Shown here in pieces: positions 50,732 to 59,500 of a DNA stretch of 64,000 nt. The DNA is taken from assembly GCA_021730945.1 (NCBI GenBank), contig JAKFYH010000013.1:62001-126000 (forward strand), given 5' to 3'. The position numbers were made by a program, and so were the translations under genes. How positions within the stretch are numbered: the stretch's first letter is position 1; each line of letters begins with the position of its first letter. The notes under the pieces were generated by a model. It had not been told where the DNA came from and ran no database searches. It worked only from the letters and a program-made list of their open reading frames with translations. Origin of the DNA: Acidobacteriota bacterium (lineage in GTDB: Bacteria > Acidobacteriota > Vicinamibacteria > Vicinamibacterales > UBA2999).

Positions 50732-50820
50732 TGGCGGAGAGGGTGGGATTCGAACCCACGTGCCCTTTCGGACAACACGCTTTCGAGGCGCGCCCGTTAC
50801 GACCACTTCGGTACCTCTCC
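50732..50820 (-). tRNA. serU: tRNA-Ser(CGA)
   Basis: On the minus strand the acceptor GGAGAGG (50820-50814) pairs with CCTCTCC (50742-50736), then discriminator G and an encoded CCA (50734-50732). The anticodon loop is CTCGAAA, giving CGA for codon UCG, closed by a 5-bp stem. The long variable arm (TGTCC-GAAA-GGGCA) is diagnostic of serine tRNA, and the T-arm is GTGGG-TTCGAAT-CCCAC. Length is 89 nt with CCA. The gene symbol follows the usual name for this isoacceptor and is tentative. Confidence 0.95.
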
Positions 50821-50856
50821 GCTCGGGTAGGACCGCCACTGTCGCCGGAACTTCCG

Positions 50857-50884
50857 ATTATACAGCACCGGCCGCGTCCATCAA
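50857..50884 (-). promoter_or_regulatory. Sigma-70-like promoter of tRNA-Ser
   Basis: On the minus strand TTGATG (50884-50879), a 16-nt spacer, and a perfect TATAAT (50862-50857) give a start near 50850, about 30 nt before the tRNA. This is the clearest housekeeping-type promoter I see in the window. Confidence 0.7.
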
Positions 50885-50919
50885 GCCAACCCAGGCCCGG
50901 CATGGGATAATAACCAGGC

Positions 50920-51126
50920 ATGCCCGACCGCTCGGATATCACCGTCAGGGTGTTCCCATCGATGGCCGAACAGGACCGCCACGATGCCGGATACTGGGCT
51001 GCCCTTCCAATCGACATCCGGGTAATGCAGGTCTGGAAGCTCAGCGTCGAGCAATGGCAATTGCGGGGCGCGCCGCCACATGAACCAGGACTTTCTCGAT
51101 CTGTTACGGTCGTTCGGCGCCCGTAG
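50920..51126 (+). CDS. Small partner protein of a nucleotidyltransferase
   Basis: A 68-residue protein (ITVRVFPSMAEQDRHDAGYW, then AALPIDIRVMQVWKLSVEQW and a basic end SRSVTVVRRP). This compact helical pattern (residues, then a W/Y-A-x-xP-x-x-R core) recurs directly upstream of DUF6036-like nucleotidyltransferase genes. It overlaps the next gene by 47 nt in another frame, so the two are tightly coupled. It may be the antitoxin of a toxin-antitoxin-like pair; no function is shown. It is divergent from tRNA-Ser, 100 nt away. Confidence 0.65.
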   Translation: MPDRSDITVRVFPSMAEQDRHDAGYWAALPIDIRVMQVWKLSVEQWQLRGAPPHEPGLSRSVTVVRRP

Positions 51127-51514
51127 CGTCCGCTTCCTGGTCGTCGGCGCGTATGCCTTGGCCGTGCATGGTCGGCCGCGCGCGACGGGTGATCTGGACC
51201 TGTGGATTGACGCCACGCCGGACAACGCGGTTCGCGTGTTGGCGGCGCTCCAGGACTTTGGCGCTCCCCTGGCGGGGCTTTCAGCAGCGGACCTGAGCAC
51301 TCCCGGGGTTGTTTACCAGATTGGTGTGCCGCCCGGCCGCGTCGACATCCTCACTGAGCTCTCCGGCTTGCTATTCGAAGACGCGTGGACCTCGCGAGTC
51401 CGCGCGCCGTTCGGGCCGATCGAGGTTGACGTCATTGGTCGCGAAGCGTTTATCCGCAACAAGCTGGCCACGGGCCGCGACAAGGATCGCATCGACGTCG
51501 AGTCCCTCGAATAG
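51080..51514 (+). CDS. DUF6036-like nucleotidyltransferase-fold protein
   Basis: A 144-residue nucleotidyltransferase-like protein. The signature GAYALAVHGRPRATGDLDLW (about residues 23-42) has the Gly loop and the DLD metal pair; a third acid may be Asp90 in GRVDILTEL. The C-terminus (VIGREAFIRNKLATGRDKDRID) is characteristic. Nucleotidyltransferase toxins of the MenT and AbiEii kinds have this fold, but so do neutral proteins. With the upstream small gene it forms a two-gene unit. Confidence 0.8.
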   Translation: MNQDFLDLLRSFGARSVRFLVVGAYALAVHGRPRATGDLDLWIDATPDNAVRVLAALQDFGAPLAGLSAADLSTPGVVYQIGVPPGRVDILTELSGLLFEDAWTSRVRAPFGPIEVDVIGREAFIRNKLATGRDKDRIDVESLE

Positions 51515-51526
51515 GCGAAGCCGCCG

Positions 51527-51679
51527 CTAGCCACCAAACAACTTCTGCCAGAACGACGCCGGCCGCGCGCACTGGCAGCGCTGCCCCTCCGGCACGTTGC
51601 CCAGCACCTGCTCGACGTGCTGGCCGCAACCCACCCACGTCGGCTTGCCGCACTTCGGACACTGAACCCGCTGACACAT
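51527..51679 (-). CDS. Small conserved zinc-ribbon-like protein
   Basis: A 50-residue frame not long enough for usual cut-offs. It reads MCQRVQCPKCGKPTWVGCG, then QHVEQVLGNVPEGQRCQC and FWQKLFGG. The CPKCGKPTW...GCGxHVEQ...QRCxC order is that of a widespread tiny bacterial protein of unknown role, which supports it strongly. Cys7, Cys10, Cys18 and the later CQC plus His probably bind zinc. Convergent with the nucleotidyltransferase gene. Confidence 0.85.
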   Translation of the reverse strand: MCQRVQCPKCGKPTWVGCGQHVEQVLGNVPEGQRCQCARPASFWQKLFGG

Positions 51680-51848
51680 GGCGTTCCCTCTCTCCAGCCA
51701 GTGTACCTGTGCGCGTGACCCGCCCGGCCGGGGTGCGGGATTTCACCCAGCGTGGGCCATTTCCAGCAGCCAGTTGCTCGCCTCCCGCCAATCGCCAGCG
51801 CAGACGCCCCGGCGCTGCTCTTGCATTGTTCCCGGCAGGAGCACTCCC

Positions 51849-52232
51849 ATGATGCACGTTGAGGTCTTCGATCCACCCATGTGCTGCTCGAGCGGTGTGT
51901 GCGGCACCAACGTCGATCCGCGCCTGGCGGCGTTTGCGGCCGACGTTGACTGGCTGTCGGCCCAGGGCGTGATCGTCATTCGCCACAACCTCGCGCAGAA
52001 TCCCCAGCCCTTTGTCACCAACCCGCTGGTGCTGGAACTGATGCGGCGCAAAGGCGACCACGGCCTGCCGGTGGTCATAGTTAACGGCGCCCTGCTGGGA
52101 CAGGCGGGCGAGTACCCGGCGCGCGACGTCCTGGCCCAGGCCACCGGCCTCGCCGCCGGCGCCACCCAGAACAAGCCGAAGATCCGGCTGTCGGTCGACG
52201 GAGGCTGCACCCCCGGATCGGGCTGCTGCTGA
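51849..52232 (+). CDS. arsD: Arsenite metallochaperone ArsD
   Basis: A 127-residue ArsD, which passes As(III) to the ArsA ATPase. The N-terminus has VFDPPMCCSSGVCG, containing the vicinal Cys12-Cys13 and Cys18 that bind arsenite; TNPLVLELMRRKGDHGLPVV is a family block. The C-terminal Cys cluster (GGCTPGSGCC) is the usual second pair. Start at 51849 or the adjacent ATG, after GGAG. It overlaps arsA by one base (TGATG). Confidence 0.95.
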   Translation: MMHVEVFDPPMCCSSGVCGTNVDPRLAAFAADVDWLSAQGVIVIRHNLAQNPQPFVTNPLVLELMRRKGDHGLPVVIVNGALLGQAGEYPARDVLAQATGLAAGATQNKPKIRLSVDGGCTPGSGCC

Positions 52233-54004
52233 TGCTGCTCCCCATCCCGGCGACCCGGGTGCTGTTCTTCACCGGCAAGGGCGGCGTCGGCAAGACCTCG
52301 CTGGCCTGCGCCACCGCCATCGCCCTCGCCGATGCCGGCCGCCGGGTCCTGCTGGTGTCAACCGATCCCGCCTCGAATCTGGATGAGGTGCTGGACGTGG
52401 GGCTGTCGGCGCAGCCGACGCCAGTACCTGAGGTGCCGCGGCTATCGGCCCTCAACGTCAATCCCGAAGCCGCGGCGCTCGCCTACCGCGAGCGGGTAGT
52501 GGGGCCCTATCGCGGGATCCTGCCGGCCGACGCCGTCGCGCGGATCGAAGAGCAACTGTCCGGCGCCTGCACCGTCGAGATCGCCGCGTTTGATGAGTTC
52601 ACCACCTTGCTGGCCGACGCCGGTCACACCGCAGCGTTCGATCACGTGGTGTTTGATACGGCGCCGACCGGGCACACGCTGCGGCTACTGCAACTGCCGG
52701 CGGCCTGGACGGGATTCATCGACACCAACGCCACCGGCACGTCGTGTCTCGGCCCGCTGGCCGGCCTGCAGGGCAAGCTCGACCTATACCGCGAAAGCCT
52801 CGCGGCGTTGGTGGATCCGGTCACGACCACCGTCGTGCTGGTGGCCAGACCCGAGAAGACCGCGCTCGACGAAGCAGCCCGCACCAGCGCGGAGCTCGCC
52901 GCCCTTGGCGTGACTCACCAACGGCTGATTGTGAACGGCGTCTTCACGGCCGCCGGCGCCGGCGATCCGGCGGCCACGGCGCTCGAACGGCGAGGCCGGC
53001 TGGCGCTCGATCACCTGCCAGCCGTGCTCTCCGCCATGCCCAGGGTCGAGGTGCCGTTGGCGCCGTGCGCCCTGATCGGCGCGCGGAACCTGCGTCGCCT
53101 CTTGGCCCCACCTGACGCCGGCCCGATACACGACGTCGCAACCGCCGGCGACTCCGCGCCCGTCCTGCCCGGCGGCATTGCCGCACTCGTGGACGCGATT
53201 GAACGCGACGGCCACGGCGTGGTGTTCACCATGGGCAAAGGCGGCGTCGGCAAGACGACAGTGGCGGCCGCGGTCGCCATGGAGCTGGTGAGCCGCGGCC
53301 ACGCCGTCCAACTGAGCACCACCGACCCGGCGGCGCACATCGCCACCGCGATCGGCGATTCGGTGCCCGGCCTGACGGTGTCGCGCATTGACCCCAAGGC
53401 AGAAACGCGCGCCTACAGCGACGAAGTGCTCGCCGGTGCGGCCACCTCGCTCGACGACCGCGGGCGCGAGTTGCTCGCCGAAGATCTGCGCTCACCCTGC
53501 ACCGAGGAAATTGCCGTCTTTCGCGCCTTCGCACGCCTCGTCGCCGGCGGCGAACAGGGGTTCGTGGTCCTCGACACCGCGCCAACCGGCCACACCCTGC
53601 TGTTGCTGGACGCCGCGCAGGCCTACCACCGCGAAGTGTCGCGCGCCGAGGGCGCCGTGCCGGACGCCGTCCGCCGGCTGTTGCCACGCCTGCGCGATCC
53701 CCTCTACACGAAAGTGCTGCTGGTGACGCTGCCCGAAGCCACCCCTGTGCACGAGGCGGCCGGCTTGCAGGACGACCTGCGTCGCGCCGGCATCGAGCCC
53801 TTCGCGTGGGTCGTGAACCAGAGCTTCGCCGGCGCCGGCATTACCGATCCGATCCTGCGCGAACGCGGCCAGCGCGAGTGGCGCTACCTGCGCGAGGTCG
53901 AAGACCGACTCGCGTCGCGAGTGGCGTGGGTGCCGTGGCTTCCGGAAGCACCGGTAGGCGCGGCACGCCTGCTCGCGCTCGCGCGTGGCGACGTCACGGG
54001 GTGA
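52232..54004 (+). CDS. arsA: Arsenite-translocating ATPase ArsA
   Basis: A 590-residue tandem ATPase with P-loops GKGGVGKTS (A1, residue 15) and GKGGVGKTT (A2, near 334). The three arsenite Cys correspond to those in SGACTVEIA, TGTSCLGPL and RSPCTEEIA, and DTAPTGHTLRLL and DTAPTGHTLLLL mark both switch regions. Full length for the family. It drives the ArsB pump, but no arsB, acr3 or arsR is visible here. Its last 11 nt overlap the convergent metallopeptidase-like gene. Confidence 0.97.
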   Translation: MLLPIPATRVLFFTGKGGVGKTSLACATAIALADAGRRVLLVSTDPASNLDEVLDVGLSAQPTPVPEVPRLSALNVNPEAAALAYRERVVGPYRGILPADAVARIEEQLSGACTVEIAAFDEFTTLLADAGHTAAFDHVVFDTAPTGHTLRLLQLPAAWTGFIDTNATGTSCLGPLAGLQGKLDLYRESLAALVDPVTTTVVLVARPEKTALDEAARTSAELAALGVTHQRLIVNGVFTAAGAGDPAATALERRGRLALDHLPAVLSAMPRVEVPLAPCALIGARNLRRLLAPPDAGPIHDVATAGDSAPVLPGGIAALVDAIERDGHGVVFTMGKGGVGKTTVAAAVAMELVSRGHAVQLSTTDPAAHIATAIGDSVPGLTVSRIDPKAETRAYSDEVLAGAATSLDDRGRELLAEDLRSPCTEEIAVFRAFARLVAGGEQGFVVLDTAPTGHTLLLLDAAQAYHREVSRAEGAVPDAVRRLLPRLRDPLYTKVLLVTLPEATPVHEAAGLQDDLRRAGIEPFAWVVNQSFAGAGITDPILRERGQREWRYLREVEDRLASRVAWVPWLPEAPVGAARLLALARGDVTG

Positions 54005-54950
54005 TGTCTGATTCGCGGGCCAGGCGGTCGCGCTCGGCCGCCGCCCGCTCTTCCTCGTCCCACCGCCGCCGAATCGCCGCCCCGCGCCGGCGCCGGCGCC
54101 ACACCGCCACCGCCGCCAGCACGATCATGAAGAGCCAGAACGCCTCGCCCGAGGTGACATATGGCACCCACACGGTCCACACGCGCTGGCGATCCCAGAA
54201 GCCATCTTCCACGGCGCCCAGCGGTCGGCCGGCCACGGTTGACACCGCCCGATCGAACGGCACCCCCGTGCTGACCTCGCGCAGAATCGCCGCCGGCGCA
54301 GCGGCGCCGTACTCGGCAATCAGATCACGGACAAAGGCGGTGGACAGCAGGTAGGCCCGCGACTGCTCGTCCTGGCCGCCGTCGAACATGCGATCGATCT
54401 CGCGCGCGCTCAGCCGCGGTCCCGCCACCAGCTCCCACACCAGCCGCGAGCGGTCGCCCAGGTCCCACGGCCGCTCCACCGCCACCGCCAGCCCTTCGTG
54501 AAACCAGCGCGGCACTTCCTGGCCACCGGCCGCGCGGCCAATCAACACGTGCGCCACTTCGTGACGCAGCACATCCTCGAGGGTGTCGTGGGGATAGACC
54601 GGCGACCTCGACGGAAACAGCACCACCAGGCTGGCGCGGCTGATGGCGTAGCCCGCCGTCCACGCGCTCACGCCGCGCGCCGCCTCGCTGTCTTCGCCGG
54701 CCAACACCACCTGGATCGACGGCCCGGGCTCGGCCAACCCAACCGTGCGGACGATGCCCGATAACTGGAGGCGATCGAACGAATCCAGGCGGCGGCGCGC
54801 CGAGGCCAAGGCCTCGGGCGCCATCACCACCAGCGCCGGAGCATCCTGCGCCTGGACCGGCGTCACCCATCCAGACGCCGTCAGCAGGGCAACGCCCAGC
54901 GCCACCGCGGCCCAGATCCGGCGGCCGCTATGAGACACTATTTCCCGCAT
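53994..54950 (-). CDS. Exported HExxH metallopeptidase-like protein with C-terminal membrane helix
   Basis: A 318-residue protein. ATG at 54950 gives MREIVSHSGRRIWAAVALGV, a signal-type start; GTG at 54938, after GGGAA, is an alternative. The core has EDVLRHEVAHVLIG, a zinc HExxH, then VPRWFHEGLAVAVE, the downstream Glu typical of gluzincins (peptidase MA-like, as in secreted Acidobacterial proteins). A helix near the C-terminus (EAFWLFMIVLAAVAVW) and a very basic tail anchor it. Substrate unknown. Its start codon overlaps the divergent TMEM175 start. Confidence 0.8.
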   Translation of the reverse strand: MREIVSHSGRRIWAAVALGVALLTASGWVTPVQAQDAPALVVMAPEALASARRRLDSFDRLQLSGIVRTVGLAEPGPSIQVVLAGEDSEAARGVSAWTAGYAISRASLVVLFPSRSPVYPHDTLEDVLRHEVAHVLIGRAAGGQEVPRWFHEGLAVAVERPWDLGDRSRLVWELVAGPRLSAREIDRMFDGGQDEQSRAYLLSTAFVRDLIAEYGAAAPAAILREVSTGVPFDRAVSTVAGRPLGAVEDGFWDRQRVWTVWVPYVTSGEAFWLFMIVLAAVAVWRRRRRGAAIRRRWDEEERAAAERDRLARESDITP

Positions 54951-55521
54951 GAGCAAAGGCAGACTGGAAGCGTTCAGTGACGGCGTCATCGCCATCATCA
55001 TCACTATCATGGTTCTGGAGATGAAGGTGCCGCACGACGCCAGCCTTCACGCCCTCTCGGCCCTCTGGCCGGTGTTTCTCAGCTACATCCTCAGCTTCAT
55101 CATCGTCGGCATCTACTGGAACAACCATCACCACATGCTGCACTCGGTGAAGCACATCACCGGCGGCGTGTTGTGGTGCAACCTGCACCTGTTGTTCTGG
55201 CTGTCGCTGATGCCGTTTGCCACCGGGTGGATGGGCGAGAACCATTTCGCGACGCTGCCGGTGGCGCTCTACGGCGTTGTCCTGTTGATGGCGGCGGTCG
55301 CCTACTCGCTACTGGTCCGCGCGCTGGTGAAGTGCCACGGCGTGGATTCGGAATTCGCTGCGCGCCTGGGGTCCGACTGGAAGGGCAAGATTCCGCTGAT
55401 CGTCTACTCGGCCGGCATCGGCCTGGCGTTTGTCAGCCCGTGGATCGCGTTGGCCCTCTACGCGGCGATTGCCGCCATGTGGTTCATCCCCGATACCCGG
55501 TTCGAACCAGGACCGCGCTAA
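54949..55521 (+). CDS. TMEM175-family potassium channel-like protein (DUF1211)
   Basis: A 190-residue membrane protein. The N-terminal FSDGVIAIIITIMVLEM is the DUF1211 signature and pore-lining helix; then LSYILSFIIVGIYWNNHHHM (HHH cluster) and WLSLMPFATGWMG. Bacterial TMEM175 homologues form weakly K+-selective tetramers. The start at 54949 overlaps the divergent gene's start codon by 2 nt, so promoters lie inside the neighbouring coding sequences. Confidence 0.92.
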   Translation: MSKGRLEAFSDGVIAIIITIMVLEMKVPHDASLHALSALWPVFLSYILSFIIVGIYWNNHHHMLHSVKHITGGVLWCNLHLLFWLSLMPFATGWMGENHFATLPVALYGVVLLMAAVAYSLLVRALVKCHGVDSEFAARLGSDWKGKIPLIVYSAGIGLAFVSPWIALALYAAIAAMWFIPDTRFEPGPR

Positions 55522-56516
55522 GCGGCGACGCGGCACTCAATCAGGAAGTGCCCCGACGACAAGGCCTGGTCGGCCGTCGGCTGCAAACCGGCTGCCTCGG
55601 CCAGCCGCACCAGGTCGTCGCGGCTGCGCGGCGTGGCACCGGGCTCGCAAATCACGATCTGCAACAGGTCATCGAGCGCGCGATACAAACCGGGCATCTT
55701 GCCGCCAATCACCGGCTCGATAATCAGCAACCGGCTCGAGGCGGACGCCGCCATCGCGGCGGCAACGGTGCGCAACAAAACGATGGCGCGCTCGTCGCCC
55801 CAGTTGTGCAGGACGTTCTTGAGCACATAGACATCGGCGCCGCCAGGAATCGACACGAAGAAATCGCCGCCGGCGTAGGTGAGGCGATGGCGCAGGCCGG
55901 GCTCGACATCGCGCGCCGCCCGCTCGCACACGTCCGGCCGATCGAAGCAGATCCCCCGCAGGTGCGGCAGGGCCCGGAGCAGACCGCGGACGATGGTGCC
56001 GCGGCCACCGCCAATATCCATGACGGTCTGGACCTGCGAGAAGTCGCGACTCCCGGCCAGCACACCAGCGAGCGGCCGCGCCAGATCTTCCATGGCCCGA
56101 TCGTAGATGTCGGCCGCGGACGGATCGGCGACCAGGTGCTGGTAGAGCGTGGACCCGAGCACGGCAGGCGTGGCCGGCTCCCCTGTCCGCACCGTGTGCG
56201 CCATGCCGTGAAAAATCCGCTGATAGTCGCCGGCGGCGAGCCTGCACCACGACCTCACCGACTGGGGATGATCGGCACGCAGGACCTCGGAGTCGGCGGT
56301 GTTGGCGAAGGTGCCGGCCGGCTCTTCCTTGAACACGTCCATCGCCGCCAGCAAATGGAGCACACGCCGCAAGGGCATCTCCTGCACGCCGGCGGCGATT
56401 GCCAGTTCGCCAGATGTGCGCGGGCCGCCTGCCAGCAGGTCGGCAATGCCAAGCTCGGCGGCGATGCCCACCGCCGAGGCCACCCACCCACTGCACGCCA
56501 GGTATCCGGGATTCAT
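55518..56516 (-). CDS. SAM-dependent O-methyltransferase next to the PKS-NRPS
   Basis: A 332-residue class I methyltransferase of the plant/Streptomyces small-molecule O-methyltransferase type: N-terminal dimerisation helices (ASAVGIAAELGIADLLAGGP), SAM loop VMDIGGGRGTIVRG near 164, and the catalytic block LKNVLHNWGDERAI containing the His base. The ATG at 56516 overlaps the PKS-NRPS stop (ATGA), so it almost certainly tailors that product, perhaps methylating a hydroxyl or a carboxyl. Confidence 0.9.
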   Translation of the reverse strand: MNPGYLACSGWVASAVGIAAELGIADLLAGGPRTSGELAIAAGVQEMPLRRVLHLLAAMDVFKEEPAGTFANTADSEVLRADHPQSVRSWCRLAAGDYQRIFHGMAHTVRTGEPATPAVLGSTLYQHLVADPSAADIYDRAMEDLARPLAGVLAGSRDFSQVQTVMDIGGGRGTIVRGLLRALPHLRGICFDRPDVCERAARDVEPGLRHRLTYAGGDFFVSIPGGADVYVLKNVLHNWGDERAIVLLRTVAAAMAASASSRLLIIEPVIGGKMPGLYRALDDLLQIVICEPGATPRSRDDLVRLAEAAGLQPTADQALSSGHFLIECRVAA

Positions 56517-59500
56517 CGTTTCTCCAGCGCGGGAGCGCGCATGGCCCGGTGGACGGCCGACGCCACCGCGCCGACATTGGGCGGACGCAGCATGGTGATG
56601 TGCGTGCCGTTCACCACGGTGGTGGTCACCGGTTGCCGGCTCCACGCCGACCAGCCGAGGTCAGGGCCGGCCGCATCCCGGTTACCCAACGCTTCGTCTC
56701 GCTCGCTCGCGCGCACGACATGGATCGGCAGATCGAGCGGCACCGCGCCTGGACGATACGTTGCGGCCGAGATGACATTGGCGCGGTAGAGCGACATGTA
56801 GCGGCGCACAAACTCGCTAGTGGTCTCGGGCGGCAGCACACCGGCGCGGAGCAGCACGCCGGCCAGCCACTCCCCTCCCTCGGCCGTCGACCCATGGTCG
56901 GCGAGGCGCAGGTCGATGTCGTAGAGCCGCTCGATCCGCACCGCGATGTGCCGCGACCAGTCGCGTCCCTCGATGTCGTCGTCCGCCTCCCGGCCAGGAG
57001 CGGCGTTATCGAGCACCACCAGGCCGGCGACGGCGGCTCCCTGGTCCAGCAGTTGGCGCGCCACCTCGAAGGCCACCAGCGCACCGAACGAGTGGCCCAC
57101 GAGGATGGGCGCACGAGATGCGGCCACGGCCCGAATGTCTGCCGCATACACCGCGGCCAGCGCCGGGATGTCGGTTGGCATGGGCGCCGCGCCCGTCAGG
57201 CCGACGGCGTCGGCACCACTCACCGCAACGTCCGGCCCCATGGCCCGCGCCAGGTCATCGAAGTACAGCAGGCTGCCGCCAGCGCCGGGGAACAGCACGA
57301 TCGGCGATCCGTCCGGCGACGCCGTCAATGGCACGAGGGTGCTGGTCCGCGCCGACGCGGTGCGCTGCCGGATCCAGTTCGCCAACTGCGCGAGGGTGCG
57401 ATGCGTGAACAACGTGGCCAGCGGCATCTCGATCGCAAACTCGCGATCGATCAGGCCGGCCAGCCGGACCGCGCGCAGCGAATGGCCACCGAGATCAAAG
57501 AAGTCGTCGCCGGGCGTCACTGCCGCCACGTCGAGGATCGCCGACCACAGCCGGGCCAGCCGCCGTTCCACCAGGTCCCTCGGTGCCGCCGGCCGCTCGG
57601 CCGGCTCGACGCGAACGAGCGCGCGCAGCACTCCCGCATCCGCCTTGCCGTTGGCCGTGACCGGTATTGCCTCCACCACGTGAATGGCCGGCAGCATGTA
57701 CGGAGGGAGCCGGTCGGCCAGCCACAAGGCGATACCCGGTGACGAAATCGCCACCGCGCCCGGCGCGGGCACGACCCACGCCAGCAGCGTCGAGGCGTCG
57801 GCACCGTCGCGATCGGGCAACACCACCGCGCGCGCAACGTCGGGATGCGACGCCAGCACGGTTTCGACCTGCGACAGCTCAATGCGATAGCCGCGCAACT
57901 TCACCTGTCGATCTTCCCGTCCCATCAACAGCAGCCCGCCACCGGCCAGGCGCCGCGCCACGTCGCCGGTGCGATAGGCGCGAACGCCGCCCGGCAAGGT
58001 CACAAACCTCGCCGCCGTCTGCTCAGGATCGTTGATGTAGCCGCGGGCCAGGCTGGCGCCCGACACGTAGACTTCGCCCGGCACGCCCACCGGCACCGGC
58101 CGGCGCGCCTCGTCCAGCAGCCACACCGAAGTGCCGGCGATCGCACGATCGAGCGGCACGGTCGCCGATGCGAGCGGGCGCCCGGGATCGATCGCATGCG
58201 TGATCACGCCGACCGTCGTTTCAGTCGGGCCATAGTGGTTGAAGACGCGGCAAGCCGACCGGCGCGCCAGCGCCAGGGCCCACTCGGATGGCGACGACTC
58301 GCCGCCGAAGATCAGCGCCTGGCGAGGCATGACGGGTTGGTTGGCATCGACCAGCGCCTGCCAGTGCGACGGCACAATCTTCAGATAGTCGATCTGGTGG
58401 GTCGACAGGTAGTCGCAGAACCGCCTGGGCTCAGTGGCGACCTCATTCGAGACCAGGTGCAACACGCCGCCGGTGGCCAGCGATCCAAAGAGCACGGTGT
58501 GTCCCAGGTCGGCGGCGATGGTCGAAACCATGGCATGACGCGCATGCGGCGCAATGGCCAGATCGGCCACGATGCTGGCGGCGTAAGTTGCGAGGGAGCC
58601 GTGCTCGACCGCCACGCCCTTGGGGGTGCCGCTGGAGCCGGAGGTGAAGATCACGTAGGCCAGATCGTGCATCGCGGTGTCGGAGGCCGCGCGCGGGGGG
58701 CCGGCCTCGCCGGTGACTTCAATCGTCCCGCCGCGACCATCGACCACAACCGTCGCACCGGCCTGCGCGAGCATGGCGGCACGCACGCCGTCGGGCAGCG
58801 CCGGGTCGAGCGGCACAAAGGCGCCGCCGGCGCGAAGGATGCCCACCAGGCCAACGACGAAACTGGTGGACCGTGGCATCACCAGTCCCACCGGGACGTT
58901 GGCACCGACGCCTCGCTGCCTCAACTCGCCGGCCAGCACGCCCGCGCGCGCCCACATCTCGCCGTACGAAAGGACACCGTCTTCAGCCACCACGGCCGGG
59001 AGAGCCGGCGTGGCCGCCGCGTGCGCGGCGACGGTGTGATGAATGGGGTGCTGCACGGCCGCATCGGGTTCGCGCCCCACCAGTTCCGGCCGATCGCTGC
59101 CGGGCCCGAGCGGCAACGTCGCAATCGGTTGCTGGGCATCGCGAACCACTTCGACCAGCGCATGCGCAAACGCATCGCCGATCGACTGCACGGTGCCGCG
59201 GTCGAACAGATCGACGTTGTAGCCAAGGGCCGCCCGCAACTGGCCGGCGTCTTCAATGATCGTGAGCGTGAGGTCGAACTTGCCGTCGGCCTGTGGCAGT
59301 TCGATCACCGATGGCAGGTCGGCGCCGGCAGGACCCCGCCGGCTCAGGTAGTTGAACGTAAGGTCGAAGATCGGCGAGCGGCTGGGATCGCGCGGCACCT
59401 TCAGCCGTTCCACCAGTAACGGGAACGGAAAGTCGCCGTGGGCCAGTGCGCCGCGGGTGGCGCGGTGCACTTCGGCCATGAACGACTGGACGGTGTCTGA

